Below, one piece after another: positions 1 through 5,935 of a DNA stretch of 6,235 nucleotides. Both the position numbers and the translations under genes were made by a program. The notes below the pieces were generated by a model, which was given only the letters and a program-made list of their open reading frames with translations, made no database searches and was not told the DNA's origin. Every line of letters starts with the position of its first letter. Within the stretch, counting starts at the first letter, position 1. Source of the stretch: Betaproteobacteria bacterium (GTDB lineage: Bacteria; Pseudomonadota; Gammaproteobacteria; Burkholderiales; SG8-39); assembly GCA_012274205.1 (NCBI GenBank), contig JAAOZY010000006.1, forward strand, positions 1 to 6,235, read 5' to 3'.

Positions 1-1007
1 CCCAGCGCAAGCGGCGCCGACAGGTTGCGCAGACTCAGCTTGTCCTGGCGCCATACGCTGGTGCCGCTGCTGCGGTCCAGCGCATGCACCGCACCCTTGT
101 CGTCGCTGACGAAGGCGTAGCGCGCATCCAGCGCCAGCCCGGAAGTGCTCGACATTTCCCGGCCCCACAGTGCCTGGCCGGAGTCGCGGTCAAAACAGCC
201 TATGCGCCCCTGGAACGCCACCGCGCAAACTTCGCGCCCCTCGATCACCGGCCGCCCGATGACGTCGGTGACGCGCTCCAGTTCGGTGGTGCCGTGCGGC
301 AGCGCCACAGTCGCTTCCCAGCGCAGCGCGCCGCTCGACAGTTCGATCGCGGCGAGCTTGCCCCCGGCAAATCCGGCATAGACCACGCCGTCGGACAGGG
401 TGATGCCCACCGGCGAGCGCACCGTCAGCGCCGGCGTGGAACGCTGGTAATACCACCTGCGCTTGCCGTCCTTGATATCCAGTCCGAAGATGCGCCCGTC
501 GGCGCTGCGCACCACGACCAATCCCTGCGCCACCTGCGGCGCTGCCAGCACCTCGCTGCTGACCCGCGCTTTCCACAGCGCAGTGCCGCTGCTGTCGAAC
601 GCCAGCACCTCGCCTTTGCTGCTGCCCACCGCCACAACGCCAGCGCCGGCGCCGACGCCTCCGCTGAGCGGCTCGCCGGCGCTGACGCGCCACAGCTGTT
701 TGCCGCTGGCGGTGTCCAGGCGCGCCAGGGTGCCGTCGCTCGCAGCCGCATAGACGCTGTCGCCGTCCAGCGCCGGGCTGAATATCGACTGGCGCGAATC
801 GCCGACATTCGCCTGCCACAGCGTGCTGACCTTGATCGACTGGGTCAGCACGGGCAGCGGCGCCATTTGCGGCGCGGCGCTGCGGCTGCCGAACCAGTTC
901 AGCGGATTGATCACATTGATCGCGTCGCTGACCGTGCTGCCGCCGCCGCAAGCGGCGAGCAGCAGCGCCGCGCCCAGCAGGGACGCCAGTGCCGAGGCGC
1001 GCTTCAT
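1..1007 (-). CDS. bamB: Outer membrane protein assembly factor BamB (3' end cut by window edge)
   Basis: Lipoprotein of the BAM complex, which folds beta-barrel proteins into the outer membrane; BamB scaffolds BamA from the periplasmic face. The frame reads without a stop from ATG at 1007 to the window edge, giving 335 residues; family members are about 380-390, so roughly the last one to two blades are missing. Residues 1-20 are a lipoprotein signal with lipobox LAAC (Cys20 lipidated); +2 is Gly, not Asp, which fits outer-membrane sorting. Residues 60-335 show PQQ/WD40-like propeller blades, each ending in a D-x-x-(S)G-x-x-x-W pattern, e.g. LDTASGKQLW (97-106), LDIKDGKRRW (176-185), FDRDSGQALW (272-281), LDRSSGTSVW (310-319). 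ELERVTDVIGRPV (242-254) corresponds to the DRLSDVD segment of E. coli BamB, and LTVR (194-197) to its LSLR segment; both were linked to BamA binding (from memory). The start overlaps the yfgM stop as ATGA (1004-1007), with a GGGA Shine-Dalgarno-like stretch 8 bases upstream. Der is the expected next gene, beyond the window. Confidence 0.96.
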   Translation of the reverse strand, partial: MKRASALASLLGAALLLAACGGGSTVSDAINVINPLNWFGSRSAAPQMAPLPVLTQSIKVSTLWQANVGDSRQSIFSPALDGDSVYAAASDGTLARLDTASGKQLWRVSAGEPLSGGVGAGAGVVAVGSSKGEVLAFDSSGTALWKARVSSEVLAAPQVAQGLVVVRSADGRIFGLDIKDGKRRWYYQRSTPALTVRSPVGITLSDGVVYAGFAGGKLAAIELSSGALRWEATVALPHGTTELERVTDVIGRPVIEGREVCAVAFQGRIGCFDRDSGQALWGREMSSTSGLALDARYAFVSDDKGAVHALDRSSGTSVWRQDKLSLRNLSAPLAL

Positions 1008-1642
1008 TTCACCGTTCCCAGCGCATCGAGCCGCAGCTGTATCGAAGCGACCAGCGCGGCGTCCGCGCCTGCCTTGCCCACGGCGCCGCTGTACGCGCTG
1101 CGCGCATCTTCCTTCTTGCCCTGCGCTGCGAGGACGTCGCCGCGGGCCGCGAGGAACAGCGCGTCGAACGCGCCGCCATGCTTCGCGTCGAGCGTCTTCA
1201 GCGCGTCGTCATAGGCTTTTTCGTCCAGCATCACGCCGGCGAGGCGCAGGCGCGCGATATCGCCCAGGCCTTCGTCCTTGGCGTTCCCCGCGACCCAGGC
1301 GAGCTGCGCACGCGCGGTCTTCAGGTCGCCGCCGTCAAAGTGCGCCTTTGCCGACACCAGCGCCGCCATGGCGGCGTAGGTCGTGCGCGGATAGTTCTCC
1401 ATGATTGCGCCCGCGCTCTCGCGCACCAGTTTCAGTTCCCCGGTGCGCGCCGCCTTCTGCACGGTGTCGTACAGCGTGGACGCCTGCACCGCCTGGCTGC
1501 GCTGGTAATAGTTCCAGCCCTGCCATGCGGCAAGCGCGACCGCAACCAGAGTGAGGACAGTAAGCACGAAATTGCCGTTTTCCTGCCACCACGCCTTCAG
1601 CGCAGCCAGTTGTTCCTGTTCTTCCAGATCGTATGCAGCCAT
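1004..1642 (-). CDS. yfgM: YfgM family protein, Sec-translocon-associated periplasmic TPR-like protein
   Basis: Inner-membrane protein of 212 residues (E. coli YfgM is 206). In E. coli it associates with SecYEG and the chaperone PpiD and helps pass exported proteins to periplasmic chaperones; that role is family knowledge, not visible here. The sequence shows a short cytoplasmic N-terminus with the family-typical start AAYDLEEQEQLAALKAWWQE (2-21), one membrane segment at about 23-41 (FVLTVLTLVAVALAAW), then a helical periplasmic domain of TPR-like repeats: LYDTVQKAA, AMAALVSAKAHFDGGDLKTA, IARLRLAGVMLDEKAYDDA, LFLAARGDVLAAQGKKEDA. The start codon ATG at 1642 lies two bases after the hisS stop and has a good Shine-Dalgarno, AAAGGA at 1649-1654, six bases upstream inside the end of hisS. 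The stop overlaps the bamB start. Position between hisS and bamB is the conserved location of yfgM and is strong independent support. Confidence 0.95.
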   Translation of the reverse strand: MAAYDLEEQEQLAALKAWWQENGNFVLTVLTLVAVALAAWQGWNYYQRSQAVQASTLYDTVQKAARTGELKLVRESAGAIMENYPRTTYAAMAALVSAKAHFDGGDLKTARAQLAWVAGNAKDEGLGDIARLRLAGVMLDEKAYDDALKTLDAKHGGAFDALFLAARGDVLAAQGKKEDARSAYSGAVGKAGADAALVASIQLRLDALGTVK

Positions 1643-1644
1643 GC

Positions 1645-2937
1645 TTAGTCCTTTAACGGTGTTTCATCCATAAACAGCAAATTGGTAATGGTGTCGGGCA
1701 GTTCATTGCGCGGCACGCGCAGCTGCTCGCGCTCGATGCGCAGCTGCTTCACGCTTGCTTCGTCCCTTGCCGCTTCGTCCTCGCCCAATATCACCGCGAT
1801 TGCGGCGCCGCTCGCATCGGCCTTTTTCATCTGCGATTTGAAGCTGCCTCCGCCGCAGTGCTGCGTCACCGAGAGCCCGTGGTCGCGCAGAGACTCGGCG
1901 ACGCCGAAGGCCATGCGGTCGGCGGCGCTGCCCTGGTGCACGACGTAGACATCGCATTGCGCCGCGGCTTGCAGCGTGCGCGTCTCCTGCATCAGCGCGA
2001 GCAGCCGCTCCAGCCCCATGGCAAATCCGCAGGCCGGCGTCGGTTTGCCGCCGATCTGCTCGAACAGCCCGTCGTAGCGCCCGCCGCCGCACACCGTGCC
2101 CTGCGCACCGAGGCGGTCGGTGACCCACTCGAACACGGTGAGATTGTAGTAGTCCAGTCCGCGCACCATGCGCGGGTTGATGCTGTAGGGAATGCCGGCA
2201 TCCTTCAGTACCTGCTGCACGCCATCGAAATGCGCCAGCGAAGCCTCGCCCAGGTGATCGAGCAGGCGCGGCGCCGCCTCGATCAGCGGCTGCATCAGCG
2301 GATTCTTGCTGTCGAGCACGCGCAGGGGGTTGGTGTGCATGCGGCGCTTCGCATCCGCGTCGAGATCGCCCTCGTGCTGCTGCAGGTACTGCACCAGCAC
2401 GGCGCGGTGGCGCACGCGCTCTTCCGGGCTGCCGATGGAATTGAGCTGCAGCTTGATGTCGTCCAGCCCGAGGTCACCCCACAGCCGCGCGCACATCAGC
2501 AGCAATTCCGCGTCCACGTCCGGCCCGGCGTAGCCCAGTGCTTCGGCGCCGACCTGGTGGAACTGGCGGTAGCGGCCCTTCTGCGGCCGCTCGTGCCGGT
2601 ACATCGGCCCCATGTAATACAGCCGCTGCGGGTTGCCATAGAGCAGGTTGTGCTGGATCGCCGCACGCACGGTCGAGGCGGTGGCTTCCGGACGCAGCGT
2701 CAGCGCCTCCCCGTTGAGCTCATCGGTGAAGCTGTACATTTCCTTCTCGACGATATCGGTGGCCTCGCCGATGGCGCGGCGAAACAGGGCGGTCGGCTCG
2801 AGCAGCGGCGTGCGCAGGTTGCGATAGCCGTAGCTTTGCAGCCAGGAACGCAGCGTCTCCTCCAACTCCTCCCACAGCGCTGCCTCGTCCGGCAGGATGT
2901 CGTTCATCCCGCGAACGGCTTGTATCGATTGGCTCAT
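1645..2937 (-). CDS. hisS: Histidine--tRNA ligase (HisRS)
   Basis: Class II aminoacyl-tRNA synthetase charging tRNA-His with histidine in the cytoplasm; 430 residues, normal length for bacterial HisRS (E. coli 424). Visible landmarks: N-terminal IQAVRGMNDILPDE (5-18); TLRPEATAS (80-88), a variant of the usual TLRPEGTA/TLRPENTA; motif 2 YRHERPQKGRYRQFHQ (113-128); the His-specific block VRGLDYYNLTVFEW (258-271), where Arg259 matches the catalytic Arg of E. coli HisRS; GGGRYDGL (284-291); motif 3 ACGFAMGLERL (302-312); and the C-terminal anticodon-binding domain from about 328 with GGGSFKSQMKKAD (362-374) and VILGEDE (382-388). ATG at 2937 is supported by the family-typical N-terminus; its Shine-Dalgarno (GAAAGAA a few bases upstream) is weak. 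It lies 36 bases after ispG, the largest gap in the cluster, and two bases before yfgM. No leader peptide, T-box or terminator is seen upstream. Confidence 0.98.
   Translation of the reverse strand: MSQSIQAVRGMNDILPDEAALWEELEETLRSWLQSYGYRNLRTPLLEPTALFRRAIGEATDIVEKEMYSFTDELNGEALTLRPEATASTVRAAIQHNLLYGNPQRLYYMGPMYRHERPQKGRYRQFHQVGAEALGYAGPDVDAELLLMCARLWGDLGLDDIKLQLNSIGSPEERVRHRAVLVQYLQQHEGDLDADAKRRMHTNPLRVLDSKNPLMQPLIEAAPRLLDHLGEASLAHFDGVQQVLKDAGIPYSINPRMVRGLDYYNLTVFEWVTDRLGAQGTVCGGGRYDGLFEQIGGKPTPACGFAMGLERLLALMQETRTLQAAAQCDVYVVHQGSAADRMAFGVAESLRDHGLSVTQHCGGGSFKSQMKKADASGAAIAVILGEDEAARDEASVKQLRIEREQLRVPRNELPDTITNLLFMDETPLKD
1649..1654 (-). promoter_or_regulatory. Strong Shine-Dalgarno site for yfgM inside the hisS 3' end
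   Basis: The minus strand reads AAAGGA six bases before the yfgM ATG at 1642. It is the best ribosome binding site in the window and lies within the last codons of hisS, so ribosomes finishing hisS clear it just before yfgM starts; this fits translational coupling. Confidence 0.7.
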
Positions 2938-2973
2938 CTGTTCTTTCGCTGTGGATAGCGCCCAGGCCCGGGC
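2938..2973 (-). other. Intergenic gap between ispG and hisS
   Basis: This 36-base spacer is the only intergenic region of any length in the window. It holds most of a perfect 12-base palindrome (AGGCCCGGGCCT, 2964-2975) that overlaps the ispG stop codon, and the weak purine-rich ribosome binding region of hisS. I see no T-run after the palindrome, so it does not look like an intrinsic terminator, and no convincing -35/-10 pair for a hisS promoter. Confidence 0.6.
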
Positions 2974-4224
2974 CTAGCTCGCATTGGTCTGGTCTTTGGC
3001 GGCGGCGCCTGCGCCATAGTGGCTGCGCACGTAATCGTCCACGATCTTCTGGAAATCGCGTGCGATGCTCTCCCCCTTGAGCGTCACCGTCTTCTCGCCG
3101 TCGACGAACACCGGCGCCACCGGCCGCTCGCCCGATCCCGGCAGGCTGATGCCGATGTTCGAGTGCTTCGATTCTCCGGGCCCATTGACCACGCAGCCCA
3201 TCACCGCGACGTGCATGTCTTCCACGCCCGGAAATTGCTCGCGCCACAGCGGCATCTGGCGGCGCAGGTAAGCCTGGATATCGGCGGCGAGTTCCTGGAA
3301 ATAGGTGCTGGTGGTACGCCCGCACCCCGGGCAGCTGATCACCAGGGGCGCAAACGAGCGCAGCCCCATGGTCTGCAGGATCTCCTGCGCCACCACCACC
3401 TCGCGCGTACGGTCGCCGCCCGGCTCGGGCGTGAGCGAAATGCGGATGGTGTCGCCTATGCCCTCCTGCAGCAGCACCGACAGCGCCGCGGTCGAGGCGA
3501 CGATGCCCTTGGAACCCATGCCGGCTTCGGTGAGGCCGAGGTGCAGCGGATAGTCGCAGCGCGCGGCGAGATCGCGATACACGGAAATCAGATCCTGCAC
3601 GCCGCTGACCTTGCACGAAAGCACAATCCGGTCGCGCGGCAGTCCCCATTTCTCGGCCTGCGCGGCCGACTCCAGCGCCGACACCACCAGCGCCTCGCGC
3701 ATGACCGCATCGGCCGCCAGCGGCTGCGTCCTGGCGCCGTTCTCGTCCATGAGGCGCGCCAGCAGCTCCTGATCGAGGCTGCCCCAGTTCACGCCGATGC
3801 GCACCGGCTTGGCGTAAGTGCATGCCATCTCAATCATGGTCGCAAACTGCTCGTCACGCTTCGAACCCTTGCCTACATTGCCCGGATTGATGCGGTACTT
3901 GGCCAGCGCCTCGGCACAATCAGGATACTGGCTGAGCAGGCGATGGCCGTTGAAATGGAAGTCGCCCACCAGGGGCACGTTGCAGTTGCGCCGTGCGAGC
4001 TCGTCGCGGATGCGCGCCACCTGCGCCGCCGCTTCCGCGGTGTTCACGGTGATGCGCACCAGCTCGGAGCCCGCGCGCGCAAGATCCTCGACCTGCTGCG
4101 CCGTAGCGCGCGCGTCGGCGGTATCGGTGTTGGTCATGGACTGCACCACGATCGGAGCCCCGCCGCCGATGACGACGCTCCCGATGCGCACCTGGCGGGT
4201 GCTCTTGCGCGGCTTCGCGGACAT
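2974..4224 (-). CDS. ispG: 4-hydroxy-3-methylbut-2-en-1-yl diphosphate synthase (flavodoxin/ferredoxin), IspG (GcpE)
   Basis: Penultimate enzyme of the MEP isoprenoid pathway: reductive ring opening of 2-C-methyl-D-erythritol 2,4-cyclodiphosphate to HMBPP, using a 4Fe-4S cluster in the cytosol. From the ATG at 4224 it has 416 residues. N-terminal TIM-barrel part: VVIGGGAPIVVQSMTNTDT (17-35), ELVRITVNT, PLVGDFHFN, KYRINPGNVG, KPVRIGVNWGSLD (139-151). C-terminal cluster domain: CPGCGR (Cys298, Cys301) and MGCVVNGPGESKHSNIG (Cys344; Glu351 as fourth ligand), so all four cluster ligands are present. It is longer than E. coli IspG (372) because of extra residues after NWGSLD and between the second and third cysteines, as in betaproteobacterial forms. 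Start choice: a GTG at 4230 would share its G with the rodZ stop (TAGTG), but GAG at 4233-4235 is only 2 bases from it and 8 from the ATG at 4224, so I prefer ATG. The GTG alternative adds two residues. Confidence 0.97.
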   Translation of the reverse strand: MSAKPRKSTRQVRIGSVVIGGGAPIVVQSMTNTDTADARATAQQVEDLARAGSELVRITVNTAEAAAQVARIRDELARRNCNVPLVGDFHFNGHRLLSQYPDCAEALAKYRINPGNVGKGSKRDEQFATMIEMACTYAKPVRIGVNWGSLDQELLARLMDENGARTQPLAADAVMREALVVSALESAAQAEKWGLPRDRIVLSCKVSGVQDLISVYRDLAARCDYPLHLGLTEAGMGSKGIVASTAALSVLLQEGIGDTIRISLTPEPGGDRTREVVVAQEILQTMGLRSFAPLVISCPGCGRTTSTYFQELAADIQAYLRRQMPLWREQFPGVEDMHVAVMGCVVNGPGESKHSNIGISLPGSGERPVAPVFVDGEKTVTLKGESIARDFQKIVDDYVRSHYGAGAAAKDQTNAS

Positions 4225-4229
4225 CTTCA

Positions 4230-5138
4230 CTACTCGAGCTTTAGGCGCGCGACGTCGACCTTGAAATAAGGCCGCAGGTCGACCGGCGCATCGTCGTATT
4301 TCAGCCGCACATTGGCGGCATTGCCGATCACGATCTGGAATGGCGGCACGCCGTCGATCACCTGCCTGCTGCCGGGCTGGTTCAGCTGCGACAGCAGAAC
4401 TTTGCCGTCCGCCTGCTTGACCTCCACCCAGGACAGTTGGTCGAACGCAAGTTCGATGCGCTTGTTCGCGCCGGCGGCATCACCGGCGGAAACCGCGGAG
4501 GCTGCCGGTGCCGGCGGCGTGCGCGGCGCAGCCTTGGATTGCGCGCGCGGCGGCGGATCTGCCGGCACGCTCGCGGCGGCTGCCGTCGGCTCAGGCAGTG
4601 GTGCCGGTGCAGCTGCTGCCACCGCTGCGGGCGCAGCTGCGGGTGCAGGCGCCGGCGCCGCAGCCGGCGCCGCGCTGCCGGCGTCGCCGGCTGCCGGCTT
4701 GGACGTGATCGTCACCACTTGACCGGTATCCAGCGGGCTGAACCGCCACTCGTAGACGACGATCGCCACCGCAACCAGAGCCGCGATCGACAACAGCACG
4801 TAAATGCGGTTCGATTTTTCACCGCCTTCGATGAACGGTTCCTGGCCGTCGGTGCGCAGGTCGACAGTCGAGCTGCCGGGGATTTCACGCCGGCCCAGGT
4901 CGGCGAGCAGCGGCTGCGGGTCGATATGCAACAGCTTCGCGTAGCTGCGGATCATGCCGCGCACGAAGGTCGCGCCCGGCAGCCTGGCGTAGTCGTCGGC
5001 TTCGATGGCCGCGATCTGCTTTACCCCGTACTTTATCTGCTGCGATACATCGGCCACGCTGAGCTTCTGCTCGGCGCGCGCGGCGGCCAGCGCCTGTCCG
5101 GGACTCAGATGCTCCGCCACTGACGCCGCTTCGCTCAT
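4230..5138 (-). CDS. rodZ: Cytoskeleton protein RodZ (HTH and DUF4115 domains)
   Basis: Bitopic inner-membrane protein linking the MreB actin-like cytoskeleton to the elongation machinery; it governs rod shape. The 302 residues show the full RodZ architecture: a cytoplasmic helix-turn-helix domain of Xre/HTH_25 type (about 14-82), including GQALAAARAEQKLSVADVSQ and the family hallmark FVRGMIRSYAKLL (58-70), whose aromatic residues face MreB in known structures; a charged juxtamembrane stretch; one membrane segment (about 112-129, IYVLLSIAALVAVAIVVY); an Ala/Pro-rich periplasmic linker (about 148-224); and a C-terminal DUF4115 beta domain (228-302) with SWVEVKQADGKVLL, GVPPFQIVIGNAANVRLKYDD and PVDLRPY. 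ATG at 5138 overlaps the pilW stop as ATGA and has AAAGG (5148-5152) nine bases upstream. Its stop abuts ispG, the usual neighbour. The HTH serves protein binding in the E. coli protein, so a DNA-binding role should not be assumed. Confidence 0.96.
   Translation of the reverse strand: MSEAASVAEHLSPGQALAAARAEQKLSVADVSQQIKYGVKQIAAIEADDYARLPGATFVRGMIRSYAKLLHIDPQPLLADLGRREIPGSSTVDLRTDGQEPFIEGGEKSNRIYVLLSIAALVAVAIVVYEWRFSPLDTGQVVTITSKPAAGDAGSAAPAAAPAPAPAAAPAAVAAAAPAPLPEPTAAAASVPADPPPRAQSKAAPRTPPAPAASAVSAGDAAGANKRIELAFDQLSWVEVKQADGKVLLSQLNQPGSRQVIDGVPPFQIVIGNAANVRLKYDDAPVDLRPYFKVDVARLKLE
4233..4235 (-). promoter_or_regulatory. Short Shine-Dalgarno-like GAG deciding between two ispG starts
   Basis: The minus strand reads CTCGAGTAGTGAAGATG across the rodZ/ispG junction. 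GAG is two bases from the GTG at 4230, too close for ribosome binding, and eight bases from the ATG at 4224, a normal distance. This favours the ATG. The signal is only three bases, so the choice is a preference and not a proof. Confidence 0.5.
4467..4697 (-). repeat. Low-complexity Ala/Pro-rich linker of RodZ with 12-bp tandem units
   Basis: This stretch encodes RodZ residues about 148-224, almost only Ala and Pro with a few Ser, Thr, Asp and basic residues: a flexible periplasmic spacer between the membrane segment and the DUF4115 domain. Within it, two adjacent pairs of 12-bp tandem units are visible: 4624-4635 with 4636-4647 (one mismatch, encoding APAA twice) and 4651-4662 with 4663-4674 (one mismatch, encoding AAPA twice). 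The four-codon period suggests growth by slippage while keeping the frame. Linkers of this kind are common in RodZ proteins and vary in length. Confidence 0.75.
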
Positions 5139-5935
5139 TCAAACTGGCCTTTGAGCAGCCTCTGATATTCCGGCGAACCGGAAAAACGCCGCCGCAGCTG
5201 GGCGGTGTGGGCGTCTTCGGCGCCGCGGTCGCCGAGCTTGCGCTCTATGCGCAGCGCCAGCCACAGCGATTCCGCCGTGGGATCCGCCTGTTTGTTGTAG
5301 CGGTCGATCAGTGCGCGCGCCGCTTCGAGCTGGCCGTGCTGATAGCGGATTGTGGCCAGGTTGAACAGCGCCAGGGAATTGTCCGGTTCGCTGCGCAGCG
5401 CCCGCTCGAAATACCCCGCCGCATCGCGGCCGCCGTTGATCTTGAGCGAGCACAAGCCGGCATTGATATAGGAACGAGCCGGCGTCTTGTACAGCGGATT
5501 CTTCAGCGCGGCGAGAAAATACGCAATCGACTGTTCCTCGCGGCCGCTGCGGCACAGGAACCAGCCGTAATTGTTGTTGATGTCCGGATCGTTCGGCGAC
5601 AGGGAGAGGGCGCGCTCGAAGTTGCGCTGCGCGGCATCGTTCTCGTGCAGATCCATGTGCACGAGGCCGAGGACACTGTAAGCCGGCGCATAGTTCGGAT
5701 CGGCGCTGGTGGCGATGCGCAGTTCCTCGAGTGCGATGCCGACGTTGCCGCGCTCGAAATACGCCGAGGCGAGTTCGGTATGGATGCGCGCGCGGTTGCG
5801 CGGATCGCCGACTTCGCCGCTGACGGTGCCGGTCTCCACCGAGTCCGCCTGCGTCGAAGAAGACGGATTTTGCGCACAGCCGCCGAGCGCGCCAAACGTC
5901 AGGAGCGCTGCCGCCAGAAGAATCGCTTTCAGCAT
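5135..5935 (-). CDS. pilW: Type IV pilus biogenesis/stability lipoprotein PilW (PilF)
   Basis: Outer-membrane pilotin-type lipoprotein required for assembly of the type IV pilus secretin PilQ; called PilF in Pseudomonas and PilW in Neisseria. From ATG at 5935 it has 266 residues, close to the family's about 250. Residues 1-20 form a lipoprotein signal with lipobox LGGC (Cys20), +2 Ala and +3 Gln, fitting the outer membrane. A short linker is followed by TPR repeats: IHTELASAYFERGNVGIALEELRIATSADPN (51-81), AYSVLGLVHMDLHENDAAQRNFERALSLSPN (85-115), NNNYGWFLCRSGREEQSIAYFLAAL (120-144), SYINAGLCSLKINGGRDAAGYFERALRSEPD (155-185), ALFNLATIRYQHGQLEAARALID (189-211). Cys128 and Cys162 lie at equivalent positions in adjacent repeats. 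The frame stays open upstream to about 6157, but the signal peptide and GGAG eight bases before 5935 fix the start. It overlaps rlmN by 7 bases and rodZ by 4. Being next to rlmN and rodZ is typical. Whether the organism makes pili cannot be seen here. Confidence 0.94.
   Translation of the reverse strand: MLKAILLAAALLTFGALGGCAQNPSSSTQADSVETGTVSGEVGDPRNRARIHTELASAYFERGNVGIALEELRIATSADPNYAPAYSVLGLVHMDLHENDAAQRNFERALSLSPNDPDINNNYGWFLCRSGREEQSIAYFLAALKNPLYKTPARSYINAGLCSLKINGGRDAAGYFERALRSEPDNSLALFNLATIRYQHGQLEAARALIDRYNKQADPTAESLWLALRIERKLGDRGAEDAHTAQLRRRFSGSPEYQRLLKGQFE

Noticed and set aside
190..951. Minus-strand open frame of 253 codons inside bamB
   Set aside because: It is out of frame with the BamB reading frame, which runs from 1007 through the window edge; the product is dominated by Arg and Gln with no domain.
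84..1214. Plus-strand open frame of 376 codons opposite bamB and the end of yfgM
   Set aside because: Spans two genes on the other strand and reads as Arg/Ala/Gln-rich low-complexity protein. The bamB frame on the minus strand gives a clear lipoprotein signal and propeller repeats.
1500..1512. Short match between bamB (around 443-453) and yfgM (around 1500-1510), CGCTGGTAATA, both encoding YYQR
   Set aside because: Only 11 bases, explained by the same short peptide in two unrelated proteins; no wider similarity.
1858..2958. Plus-strand open frame of 366 codons opposite hisS
   Set aside because: Composition shadow of hisS; no motif, and the His/Arg/Gln-rich translation does not look like a folded protein family.
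2720..3823. Minus-strand open frame of 367 codons crossing ispG and hisS
   Set aside because: An off-frame shadow that runs across two well-identified genes; its tail is just hisS read in the wrong frame.
3019..4269. Plus-strand open frame of 416 codons lying opposite ispG
   Set aside because: It mirrors nearly the whole ispG gene, its translation is rich in His, Arg, Ala and Leu with no recognisable domain, and high GC content commonly keeps such antisense frames open. IspG on the other strand is unmistakable.
4767..4780. Shared 13-mer ACCGCAACCAGAG in rodZ and in yfgM (around 1542-1554)
   Set aside because: Both copies encode LVAVA in a membrane segment; the likely cause is similar hydrophobic codon choice and not a repeat element.
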